The position numbers and the translations under genes were made by a program. A stretch of DNA of 21,649 nucleotides, from assembly GCA_014730235.1 (NCBI GenBank), contig WJIO01000067.1, positions 1 through 21,649 of the forward strand, written 5' to 3'. The notes beneath the pieces are model-generated. The model did not search any database. It had not been told where the DNA came from and saw only the letters and a program-made list of their open reading frames with translations. Within the stretch, counting starts at the first letter, position 1. Each line of letters opens with the position of its first letter. The stretch comes from Candidatus Poribacteria bacterium. Its GTDB lineage: Bacteria > Poribacteria > DTPJ01 > WJIO01. Positions 1 to 7,080 of this stretch are shown in pieces.

Positions 1-2
1 AG

Positions 3-1052
3 ATAACTTTTATCGGCCCTTCGGCAGAGAATATCGAATTAATGGGCGATAAAGTCCGGGCCCGCCAGATAATGTCAAAAGCAGGTCTGGACCCGATACC
101 CGGCAGTAAAGGGGTGGTTAGTAACGAGAAAGAGGCTTTTAAGGTTATTAAAAAAATCGGGTATCCCGTTATTGTAAAGTCGGCTGCAGGAGGTGGCGGA
201 ATTGGAATTAGAGAAGCCCATAATGATGCCAGCCTGGCCAGTGCATTCCGCCTGGTTCAGGGGGAAGCCAAGTCAGCTTTTGGTAAATCCGAAGTATATA
301 TTGAAAGACTGATGGAGAAGGCAAGGCATATCGAATTCCAGATATTGGCGGATCAACATGGAAATGTCGTCCACCTGGGTGAAAGAGAATGTTCAGTACA
401 GAGACGAAATCAAAAGCTTGTGGAAGAATCACCATGTTCGGCTTTAGAACCAAAGGTAAGGGAGGAGATAGGTAAATCAGCCGTTAAGGCTGTTAAATCT
501 CTTAAATATACCAATGCCGGTACTGTGGAATTCCTTATGGATGCAGAAGGCAAGTTTTATTTTATGGAGATGAACACAAGGATACAGGTGGAACACACCA
601 TTACAGAGGAAGTAACAGATTTAGACCTGATTAAGCAGCAGATACTTATTGCATCAGGAGAAAAGCTGGAATTTCGTCAGAGCGATATAGACTTTTATGG
701 TCATGCAATTGAATGCAGGATTAATGCTGAAAATCCGGAAAAGGATTTTATGCCTTCCCCGGGCACAATAGAAGCTTTTCATGCACCGGGAGGGCCTGGA
801 ATTCGACTGGACAGCCATATTTATACAGGATACAAAGTTCCACCATTGTATGATAGTTTAATAGCAAAACTCATAATTCATGGGGAAGACCGGGAAACTG
901 CAATAGCACGCACAAAACGTGCTCTTAATGAATTTATTTTGGATGGAATTCATACAACAATACCTTTTCACAAAAAAGTTATGGACGATGAGCGATTTCT
1001 CAGAGGCGAAGTTTACGTTGATTTTCTTAGTTCGTTTAATATGTCAGATTAA
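3..1052 (+). CDS. accC: Biotin carboxylase (acetyl-CoA carboxylase subunit), 5' end outside window
   Basis: This is the C-terminal 349 codons of biotin carboxylase, which uses ATP and bicarbonate to carboxylate biotin on the carrier protein in the first half-reaction of acetyl-CoA carboxylase or a related biotin enzyme. The frame is open from base 3 and reads ITFIGPSAENIELMGDK, the usual end of the N-terminal Rossmann domain, so the ATG at 42 is internal. About 100 N-terminal residues are missing because of the window edge. Visible ATP-grasp signatures are the glycine-rich loop SAAGGGGIGIR, HIEFQILAD, ERECSVQRRNQKLVEESP, the metal/ATP-binding MEMNTRIQVEHT, and HAIECRINAENP of the C-terminal domain. 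A pyruvate or other acyl-CoA carboxylase subunit cannot be excluded, because the partner genes lie off the window. The next gene starts 13 bases downstream on the same strand. Confidence 0.95.
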   Translation: MTFIGPSAENIELMGDKVRARQIMSKAGLDPIPGSKGVVSNEKEAFKVIKKIGYPVIVKSAAGGGGIGIREAHNDASLASAFRLVQGEAKSAFGKSEVYIERLMEKARHIEFQILADQHGNVVHLGERECSVQRRNQKLVEESPCSALEPKVREEIGKSAVKAVKSLKYTNAGTVEFLMDAEGKFYFMEMNTRIQVEHTITEEVTDLDLIKQQILIASGEKLEFRQSDIDFYGHAIECRINAENPEKDFMPSPGTIEAFHAPGGPGIRLDSHIYTGYKVPPLYDSLIAKLIIHGEDRETAIARTKRALNEFILDGIHTTIPFHKKVMDDERFLRGEVYVDFLSSFNMSD

Positions 1053-1065
1053 TATTGGTGGTAAA

Positions 1066-3720
1066 TTGAATAAAAGTGTAAAATTAGCAAAATCATTTTT
1101 TTTACTTATAATTCTAGTTTCATATATTATCCTTGTGCTTCCATCATATTCAAACCAGGGGGCAACTGGAATTGAAAACACCAGCGAAGACGGTATGTGG
1201 ATATCGGGACAGATTATATGGAAAGGGCATGATCTATCAAAGGCCATGGTTGAAGTCTATAAAGATCCTGATTTTACAGAACCTTATACCGGTGGTATTG
1301 TGCTGAAAAAAGAAGGTACTTATTCTCTGACGATTAAAGATGCCGGTACTTATTACATAATGGTTTTTGTGGATGATAATGATAATAAGAAGCTGGATAC
1401 AGGTGATGGTGTGGGCATTTATGGCATTAGCAACAGAGAGAATCCGAACCAAAAGCCTGAACCGATTGTGGTGGAAGAAGGTGCTAAACTATCCGGTGTA
1501 GATATTGAAATTACCGGATCGGTAAGTGAATCCGGCACTATTAAGTCATTTTCAAATATCCCGGATGTAGACATTTCAACCGGGATAAGGGGAAAGGTTT
1601 TATGGCCGGGTAATAAACTTGAGAATACCATACTTTTTGTATATTCAGATCCCTCATGGAGCAACCGGATAGCACAGACGGAAGTGTCAGAAAATGGTGA
1701 GTATGCCATCAGCGTTCCGCCTGGACGTTACTACCTGCTGGCCGTGATTGATGAAAATAACAGCAATCTGCTGGATGTAGGGGATAAATTCGGGATATGG
1801 GGAATGACCAGATTTGGTGTATTTCCAAAAGCTGTGGAAGTTAAAAACGGACAGATTACGGAAAACAGGAATATTTTAATTATCGGTCAGACAGGTTTTG
1901 GTGGCAAAGCCCTACCTCTGACAAACACAGAAAATCTTGAGGATGTATCCTCTGCCGAAGGTACAATTATAGTAACAGGTAATGTTCTTTGGCCTGGTAA
2001 AGACGTAAAAAATGGCATGGTTCAGGTTTACGGCGATCCAAGTATGACCGTCAAAGTAACTCAAGCAAAGACCGATGACAAAGGAAATTTCAGATTTCTG
2101 GTATCACCGGGTGCATATTATATAATGGCTGGAATTGATCGAGATGCCGATGGTAAATATACCCAGGGGGATGGTTTTGGGGCTTATGGTGTCAGCAACG
2201 CCGCTGAGGAAATGCCTGAAAAACTTGTAATATCCAGCAAATCAGAAAGCAAGGCAATAAGTATAGTAATAACGGCTGAGTTTGATAGCTCAGGCCAACT
2301 TATCCATATACCATATAATCCTGAACAGCAAAAAATTGATGATAAATTATCTCTGGATTCTACTCCTGATGATACAGCTACGGGAATATCAGGTAAAATT
2401 ACATGGGAAGGTCAGCAGGTCAACCGGGTAGAACTTATACTTTCTGATAATTCAATTTTTGAGGACGGAACAAAAATACCCCTTGAGCTTTCTGAAGAGG
2501 GCGATTATGTCTGTTCAGTTCCTCCGGGTGAATACTACATCATGGCCTTTGCGGATATAGATGAAGATCAGGAGATTAATTACCGGGATGGGCGAGGATT
2601 TTATGGTGCGGGATTTACAGGTGAACCCCAGAAAGTAACGGTGCTGGAGGGTAGACTAACGCCGCTTATAAATATTGCGATAACCGAATCCCTGGACAGA
2701 AACGGTAAATTTATTCCTATACAAACTCCCGAAAGCGTAAGATTCTGGTACGGTAAACCGGATGATATATATTCACCAGAAGCTGATACCCAGAGATGGC
2801 GTTACTGGAAACAGGGGATCATGTTTACCTTTGAAAAAAATGACTTCGGATGGAATTTAACGGAAGTGTATGAATTTGATCCTGTTGAGGATGCGGAAAA
2901 ACCGGAAGAAGGTGAACCAAAGGATGTTAATAACCAGAACGGCAAAATATTCTTTACCTTCGATACCAATATATGGAAGCTTAACGACGATGCCAGTAGT
3001 GAACCAGAAAGATTGGGTCCTGGAAGTCAACCTTCAACTACGTCTGATGGAAAGAAACTGCTTTTTCTGGATACAACCAGCAACTTATATATGGCAGAAA
3101 TGGAAGGTAATCTATCAGTTGAACGTATTTTAAAAAGACGGGATGCTGGATTACAACCTTCTATATCCGGTGATGGTAAGGCCATTGCCTATGTGAAAAG
3201 TTATGATGGGAAAAGACGTATATTGTTGAGAAATATTAAGACAGAAGAGGAGGATGAACTTCCCGTAGATTTACCTTATATGTATAGTCCAAATTGGTCA
3301 CCAGACGGAGAATTGATCTCCTATGCGGGAGCATCCATATACTCCCAGGAAAAGCTCAACAGGGATATATATTATTATGATATGATGGCAAACAGAGTAG
3401 AACGGGTAACCAGCGATGATGCAGATGAAACTGAACCGGCATGGTCACCATTAATAAACCAGCGGATGCTGGTCTATTCAAAAGCAGAGGGTAATCATTA
3501 CCAGTTGTGGTTTGTGACTTTTGACGAAAACGGTATACCTGATGAACGGCAGTTGACCAGATATGGGGGACGAAATCCATCATGGTCACCTGATGGAAAT
3601 AAGATCGTGTATGAAAATAACGCCCAACTCTGGACTATAAGACCGGATGGAACAGAGGAAGAACCTATACTTGTAAACGATGAACCGGTATTTGGTTTTG
3701 ATCCATCCTGGACTAAATAG
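1066..3720 (+). CDS. Exported four-repeat prealbumin-like protein with TolB-like beta-propeller
   Basis: I do not recognise a named family for the whole protein. The likely start is the TTG at 1066, with GGTGG at 1057-1061; in-frame codons upstream run inside accC. This gives 884 residues. Residues 3-28 form a basic N-terminus plus a long hydrophobic segment, so the protein is exported or membrane-anchored. Four repeats follow, at about 46-150, 173-275, 302-405 and 439-543. Each has a GxxxWxG strand, a P(G)xYYxMA strand of carboxypeptidase-regulatory/prealbumin type, and then an Asp/Asn-rich loop (103-114, 229-240, 358-369, 498-509) followed by GDxxGxYG. These loops resemble calcium-binding DxDxD loops. 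Residues about 640-884 carry TolB/PD40-like propeller blades, with repeated WSPDG motifs at 744-748 and 840-844 and a variant WSP at 793-795. Binding of a surface ligand, cell-wall or extracellular role is inference. It lies between accC and an exonuclease gene without an obvious functional link to either. Confidence 0.8.
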   Translation: MNKSVKLAKSFFLLIILVSYIILVLPSYSNQGATGIENTSEDGMWISGQIIWKGHDLSKAMVEVYKDPDFTEPYTGGIVLKKEGTYSLTIKDAGTYYIMVFVDDNDNKKLDTGDGVGIYGISNRENPNQKPEPIVVEEGAKLSGVDIEITGSVSESGTIKSFSNIPDVDISTGIRGKVLWPGNKLENTILFVYSDPSWSNRIAQTEVSENGEYAISVPPGRYYLLAVIDENNSNLLDVGDKFGIWGMTRFGVFPKAVEVKNGQITENRNILIIGQTGFGGKALPLTNTENLEDVSSAEGTIIVTGNVLWPGKDVKNGMVQVYGDPSMTVKVTQAKTDDKGNFRFLVSPGAYYIMAGIDRDADGKYTQGDGFGAYGVSNAAEEMPEKLVISSKSESKAISIVITAEFDSSGQLIHIPYNPEQQKIDDKLSLDSTPDDTATGISGKITWEGQQVNRVELILSDNSIFEDGTKIPLELSEEGDYVCSVPPGEYYIMAFADIDEDQEINYRDGRGFYGAGFTGEPQKVTVLEGRLTPLINIAITESLDRNGKFIPIQTPESVRFWYGKPDDIYSPEADTQRWRYWKQGIMFTFEKNDFGWNLTEVYEFDPVEDAEKPEEGEPKDVNNQNGKIFFTFDTNIWKLNDDASSEPERLGPGSQPSTTSDGKKLLFLDTTSNLYMAEMEGNLSVERILKRRDAGLQPSISGDGKAIAYVKSYDGKRRILLRNIKTEEEDELPVDLPYMYSPNWSPDGELISYAGASIYSQEKLNRDIYYYDMMANRVERVTSDDADETEPAWSPLINQRMLVYSKAEGNHYQLWFVTFDENGIPDERQLTRYGGRNPSWSPDGNKIVYENNAQLWTIRPDGTEEEPILVNDEPVFGFDPSWTK

Positions 3721-3731
3721 GGGATAATTCC

Positions 3732-4274
3732 ATGAATATAGTATACTTTGACCTGGAAACCAAAAAGCTGTTTGATGAGGTAGGTGGAAGATCCAACATA
3801 GATAAGCTGGAACTGGCTGTAGGGGTAACATTCAGCACCGAAAAGCAGGACTATTACGTATACCTGGAAGAAAATGTAAATGATCTTATAAATGAATTGG
3901 TATCAGCGGATGTGGTTGTAGGATTCAACATTAAAGCTTTTGATTATGTGGTTTTATCCCCTTATTTGCAGCAGGGAAAAAGTTTATGGAAAGTCAATAC
4001 AATAGACATGATGGAGCATATTTTAAAAGCTCTGGGTTTTAGAGTAAGTCTGGATTCACTAGCATCAACTACCCTGGGAGAAACGAAATCAGCCGATGGA
4101 ATTCAGTCGGTAAAATGGTTCAGACAGGGTCAAATTGATAAGGTTATCCAATACTGTAAGAAAGATGTTTTGGTTACCAAGAAGCTACATGAATACGGTG
4201 TCAAGAATGGTTTCGTCAGTTTTATGGATCGGAGGGGAAGACGCAAGCAGGCTATGGTTAACTGGAGTATATAA
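3732..4274 (+). CDS. Small stand-alone DEDDy-type 3'-5' exonuclease (RNase H-like fold)
   Basis: This 180-residue protein has the three exonuclease motifs of the DEDD superfamily. Motif I is D7-x-E9 (YFDLETK), motif II is N66/D71 (VGFNIKAFDY), and motif III is Y141-x3-D145 (YCKKDVLV), where the Tyr marks the DEDDy branch. A two-metal-ion nuclease acting on DNA or RNA 3' ends is therefore expected. It lacks any polymerase or helicase domain, and its length matches only the exonuclease core, as in the predicted RNase_H_2 (YprB-like) proteins. The ATG is preceded by AGGGGA at 3718-3723, and the gene starts 11 bases after the preceding stop, so co-transcription is likely. The C-terminus is basic (RRGRRKQ, 168-174), which may aid nucleic-acid binding. 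The substrate is unknown. Confidence 0.85.
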   Translation: MNIVYFDLETKKLFDEVGGRSNIDKLELAVGVTFSTEKQDYYVYLEENVNDLINELVSADVVVGFNIKAFDYVVLSPYLQQGKSLWKVNTIDMMEHILKALGFRVSLDSLASTTLGETKSADGIQSVKWFRQGQIDKVIQYCKKDVLVTKKLHEYGVKNGFVSFMDRRGRRKQAMVNWSI

Positions 4275-4347
4275 TATGTTATATTAGCCCAGGTTCTTTT
4301 ATCTTTAAGTTAGCATTCACTTTTTTCTATTATTGACTATAAAATTC

Positions 4348-4372
4348 GTCATTCCAGCCTTTGCAGAATGAC
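4348..4372. repeat. GTCATTC...GAATGAC short palindromic repeat, copy 1
   Basis: A 25-bp imperfect palindrome has GTCATTC and GAATGAC ends. It lies between the convergent exonuclease and XRE genes and has the same outer arms and similar core as the hairpin at 5443-5468. It may be a dispersed REP-like element and could act as a weak bidirectional terminator. There is no T-run next to it, so the terminator role is only a possibility. Confidence 0.65.
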
Positions 4373-4380
4373 AGAAGATG

Positions 4381-5262
4381 CTATCCTTCATAAACCATTT
4401 TATGCATTACAGGATATGTTCTGGTACGGGCTCCAACATTAATTTCATTGAAATGCTTACTTAATCCCATGATAAGCTCGGTGCATCGCACCTGATCCGG
4501 ACAAAACGTCTCTATACACCAGTGCCCCTGGGGAGATTTTTTTATTGCCTGAGTCAGCATAATGTTTCCCAAATCAAGCTTTTTCGTTAGCTCCTCAGTT
4601 TTATTCGTTATAGAATCATAAATCCCCTCTAAATATTTTGTAAGTTGTTTCCCTGTTTTATGAAGACTGAATAATTTTACCACGCAGATGTCAATAAAGG
4701 TGAAGAAGTGGATAGCGTTGTCCTCATTTTTTCCCGTCTTCTGAAATACATGTTTGCCTGCAAAATTTGTTATATTTCCGGAGTATTCCAGATATCTAGC
4801 CAGATCTGCTGAAAAATTTTCATCATCTACATTTCGCTGAACTATTATTACGTCGAAATCCCCCCCTAACACATCATAGGCGGAGAAATTTTCGTGGTTT
4901 TCTTTTTTTAACTCCCAACCAATACTTCTTGAATGGAGAAATTCGGACTGCAAGTTCACCAGATAAATAACCACATCAGGATTATCCTTCTCATTTTTTG
5001 CGCAAATAACTTCCTGCATAGGTACATCAACAGGTAAGTCATTGAAGTATCGAAGGGAATCCTTTCCAGTTAATTCACCGGTTCTCTGAAGTATGTCAAA
5101 TGGGATTTTTCTTTCTCCAGACTCATACTGAGAAAGCGAAGCCTGACTGATGCCCAGTTTGCCAGCTAATTTTGTCTGCCTAAGACCTGCTTCCTCTCGC
5201 GCTTTTCTGATAAGATGTCCGATTATCTCATCAAGTTTATTGTCTCGTCTATGAATTTCCAT
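4381..5262 (-). CDS. XRE-family transcriptional regulator with uncharacterised C-terminal region
   Basis: A 293-residue protein. Residues about 16-70 form a Cro/C1-type helix-turn-helix (IRKAREEAGLRQTKLAGKLG, then ISQASLSQYESGERK), which indicates sequence-specific DNA binding. The ATG at 5262 has a strong upstream site, GGGGAAGGA, at a suitable distance. The remaining ~220 residues match no family I can name. The stretch YDVLGGDFDVIIVQ (129-142) and the C-terminal segment from about 246 to the end are reminiscent of ferredoxin-like ligand-binding domains of the Lrp/AsnC type, but this is a visual impression only. Cysteines at 249, 254 and 260 are closely spaced. The gene diverges from argG across 465 bp. 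A 14-bp perfect palindrome lies 31 bases upstream of its start and may be an autoregulatory operator. Targets and effector are unknown. Confidence 0.85.
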   Translation of the reverse strand: MEIHRRDNKLDEIIGHLIRKAREEAGLRQTKLAGKLGISQASLSQYESGERKIPFDILQRTGELTGKDSLRYFNDLPVDVPMQEVICAKNEKDNPDVVIYLVNLQSEFLHSRSIGWELKKENHENFSAYDVLGGDFDVIIVQRNVDDENFSADLARYLEYSGNITNFAGKHVFQKTGKNEDNAIHFFTFIDICVVKLFSLHKTGKQLTKYLEGIYDSITNKTEELTKKLDLGNIMLTQAIKKSPQGHWCIETFCPDQVRCTELIMGLSKHFNEINVGARTRTYPVMHKMVYEG

Positions 5263-5292
5263 TATTCCTTCCCCTGTCCAAAATGAAAATAG

Positions 5293-5306
5293 CCTTTATA
5301 TAAAGG
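5293..5306. promoter_or_regulatory. 14-bp perfect palindrome, candidate operator of the XRE gene
   Basis: CCTTTATATAAAGG is identical on both strands and lies 31-44 bases upstream of the XRE start codon, within an AT-rich stretch suited to a promoter. Symmetric sites of this size are typical targets of dimeric XRE proteins. Binding by this regulator is inferred from position only. Confidence 0.45.
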
Positions 5307-5354
5307 TATAATATTTATAATATCATAAATAAATTGATAAGTAAAGTATATCAT

Positions 5355-5582
5355 AAACATGACCAAGCATAAATTTCTTGTCCGTGAAAACTTTGGCTCA
5401 TCCGGTTTAAGTATGGTTATAATTTGAAAATTCCCTCAGCTTGTCATTCCTGCTTCCGCAGGAATGACAGCGTGAAGAAGTTTCTTATCTTTATCACACT
5501 GAACCCGGAAGGGCCAAACTTTATTTGTTACTCCGTCCTTCGCAATAACGCAGGGATGTAAAATTTATGCTTGGTAAACATG
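5355..5582. mobile_element. MITE-like foldback element with 15-bp terminal inverted repeats and 7-bp flanking duplication
   Basis: The element proper is 5362-5575 (214 bp). It begins with ACCAAGCATAAATTT (5362-5376) and ends with the exact reverse complement, AAATTTATGCTTGGT (5561-5575). It is flanked on both sides by AAACATG (5355-5361 and 5576-5582), which looks like a target-site duplication. Inside the termini, 5388-5415 and 5495-5522 are also imperfectly complementary, so most of the element can fold back. It contains a perfect hairpin (5443-5468) and an imperfect REP-like palindrome (about 5528-5550), and no long ORF. It is probably non-autonomous, and the source transposase is not in the window. 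Confidence 0.65.
5443..5468. repeat. GTCATTCCTGC/GCAGGAATGAC perfect hairpin, copy 2 of the palindromic repeat
   Basis: Two exactly complementary 11-base arms, GTCATTCCTGC and GCAGGAATGAC, are separated by TTCC. The sequence is related to the palindrome at 4348-4372. It forms the near-central hairpin of the foldback element. GTCATTCC...GGAATGAC palindromes are a common dispersed-repeat type in bacteria; family membership here is by resemblance. Confidence 0.75.
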
Positions 5583-5645
5583 TTGTAATATATTATTATT
5601 ATAAATTTATGAATATAATATAATAATATCACAAATATTATATAA

Positions 5646-5674
5646 TTGACATATTATATATTTACTGATATAAT
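5646..5674 (+). promoter_or_regulatory. Consensus sigma-70/sigma-A promoter of argG
   Basis: TTGACA at 5646-5651 and TATAAT at 5669-5674 are separated by exactly 17 bases, matching the housekeeping consensus perfectly. The expected start site is near 5681, leaving a leader of about 47 bases before the argG ATG. The surrounding 5583-5700 is almost entirely A/T. No ArgR-type box with both half-sites was recognised. Confidence 0.85.
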
Positions 5675-5692
5675 AAATTAATATTTATCAGT
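5664..5692. promoter_or_regulatory. Inverted repeat overlapping the argG -10 box, candidate operator
   Basis: ACTGATA (5664-5670) and TATCAGT (5686-5692) are exact inverted repeats separated by 15 bases. They span the -10 hexamer and predicted start site of argG, so a protein bound here would block transcription. The divergent XRE regulator is a possible binder, but the sequence differs from the CCTTTATATAAAGG site near its own gene. Confidence 0.4.
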
Positions 5693-5727
5693 TTATTATG
5701 ACAAATAGACAATAGGAGGTTGTAAGA

Positions 5728-6975
5728 ATGTCTGATTTACTTAAGACTGCATTGAGTAAAGTTGAGAGAACCAGTGTTCCCAAAGTGAACATTGCCATTC
5801 TGGCATATTCAGGTGGGCTGGATTCCTCTTTGGCAGTTGAGTTGCTGCGCAGGAAATATAAGGCAGAGAAGATAATACCGATAACAGTTGATGTTGGTCA
5901 AGGTGAAGAGGAAGTTCAGCTTGGAATTGACAGAGCAAAGATACTGAATATCGAACCTATAATGATTGATGCCAGAGACGAATTCACCGAGGAATGGATG
6001 GCCAAGGCCATAATGGCAAACTCTGATTATATGGGTTATCCAGTCTCTACTTCTATGACGCGTCAATTGATCGCCCGCGAAGTAGCTGAAAAGGCTGTCG
6101 AGGTAGGAGCTGATGCTCTTGTTGAAGGTTCAACTGGAAAGGGTAATGACCAATACCGAATGCACAATGTCTTTACCATGTTCGCACCTGGCAAAAAAGT
6201 CATAGCACCAGTTCGAGATTTTGACTTTACACGGGCAGAAGAAGAAGCTTTATGCCGGGAATGGGGTGTTCCTGTGGAAGAAGTTATATCCGGCGGCGAT
6301 GACAAAACCATGTGGTGCAGGTCAATCGCAAGCGGGGCCATTGACTTAAATATGGAAATACCTGACAGTGTCTGGATGTGGTATAACCCTCCGGAGCAAG
6401 CACCTGATAAAGCAGAAATTATTGAGATTGTTTATGAAAAGGGTATACCTGTAGAATTAAATGGCAAGAGTATGCTTCTCAAGGAACTGGTTCCAACTCT
6501 AAACGAGAAAGCAGGGGCACATGGAATAGGTATGATTGATATATTTGAAGAGGGAATCATGAATCTGAAGTCGCGTGAACTTTATGAGGCACCAGCGGCA
6601 GCAGTTATCATGAAAACACACCGCGACCTTGAGCAAATGTGCCTGACCAAAGAAGAGTTGATGCTTAAGAAGCAAATCGAGCAGAAATGGGGTTATATGG
6701 TCTATCATGGACAGTGGTTCCATCCGCTTAGAAAAGCCCTTGATGCTTTTATTGCCGAAACTCAGGAAATGGTATCCGGTACTATAAAGGTAAAAATGTA
6801 TAAAGGAAACGCGGATATAACCTATAGAGACTCTGTAACTTCGCTTTTCTCTCCTGAGATTAGATCTATCAAATCAAGCGGATTCAGTCAGCCTATGTGT
6901 GCCGATGCAGCCAAGATCAGAGGCCTTCAATACGAAATTCTTGCTAAAAGAGATCATATAGCAAAGAGTCAATAA
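5728..6975 (+). CDS. argG: Argininosuccinate synthase
   Basis: This 415-residue enzyme condenses citrulline and aspartate with ATP to argininosuccinate, the penultimate step of arginine synthesis in the cytoplasm. The ATP-pyrophosphatase loop is SGGLDSS at 28-34, where many family members have SGGLDTS. Further family signatures are GSTGKGNDQYR, the APVRDF region, MWCRSI, GIPVELNGK, the IENR-like segment (IFEEGIMNLKSRELYEAPA) and YHGQWFHPLR. Length is normal, though about 26 residues precede the loop, somewhat more than the usual short lead. AGGAGG at 5714-5719 sets the ATG. It stands alone: no argH, argF or carbamoyl-phosphate genes are adjacent. It has a consensus promoter just upstream. Confidence 0.93.
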   Translation: MSDLLKTALSKVERTSVPKVNIAILAYSGGLDSSLAVELLRRKYKAEKIIPITVDVGQGEEEVQLGIDRAKILNIEPIMIDARDEFTEEWMAKAIMANSDYMGYPVSTSMTRQLIAREVAEKAVEVGADALVEGSTGKGNDQYRMHNVFTMFAPGKKVIAPVRDFDFTRAEEEALCREWGVPVEEVISGGDDKTMWCRSIASGAIDLNMEIPDSVWMWYNPPEQAPDKAEIIEIVYEKGIPVELNGKSMLLKELVPTLNEKAGAHGIGMIDIFEEGIMNLKSRELYEAPAAAVIMKTHRDLEQMCLTKEELMLKKQIEQKWGYMVYHGQWFHPLRKALDAFIAETQEMVSGTIKVKMYKGNADITYRDSVTSLFSPEIRSIKSSGFSQPMCADAAKIRGLQYEILAKRDHIAKSQ

Positions 6976-7080
6976 TTTGCATTCTGAATAAAATAACAAC
7001 AATAGTCATTAAAAGTAGGGAAGTCGCGATTAACTAACATAATACCTCAGTAACGAAAATATAAAATCCTGGCAAAAGCA

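Noticed and set aside
919-1065. Upstream ATG/TTG extension of the repeat/propeller gene
   Set aside because: It would overlap accC by over 130 bases in another frame. The signal-like segment and GGTGG site support the TTG at 1066 instead.
5605-5625. ArgR (ARG) box near TTATGAATATAATA upstream of argG
   Set aside because: Only one half-site resembles the box; the second half is absent, and the region is almost all A/T, where such matches are expected by chance.
6976-7080. Terminator between convergent argG and GH30 genes
   Set aside because: No convincing stem with T-run was found in these 105 bases.
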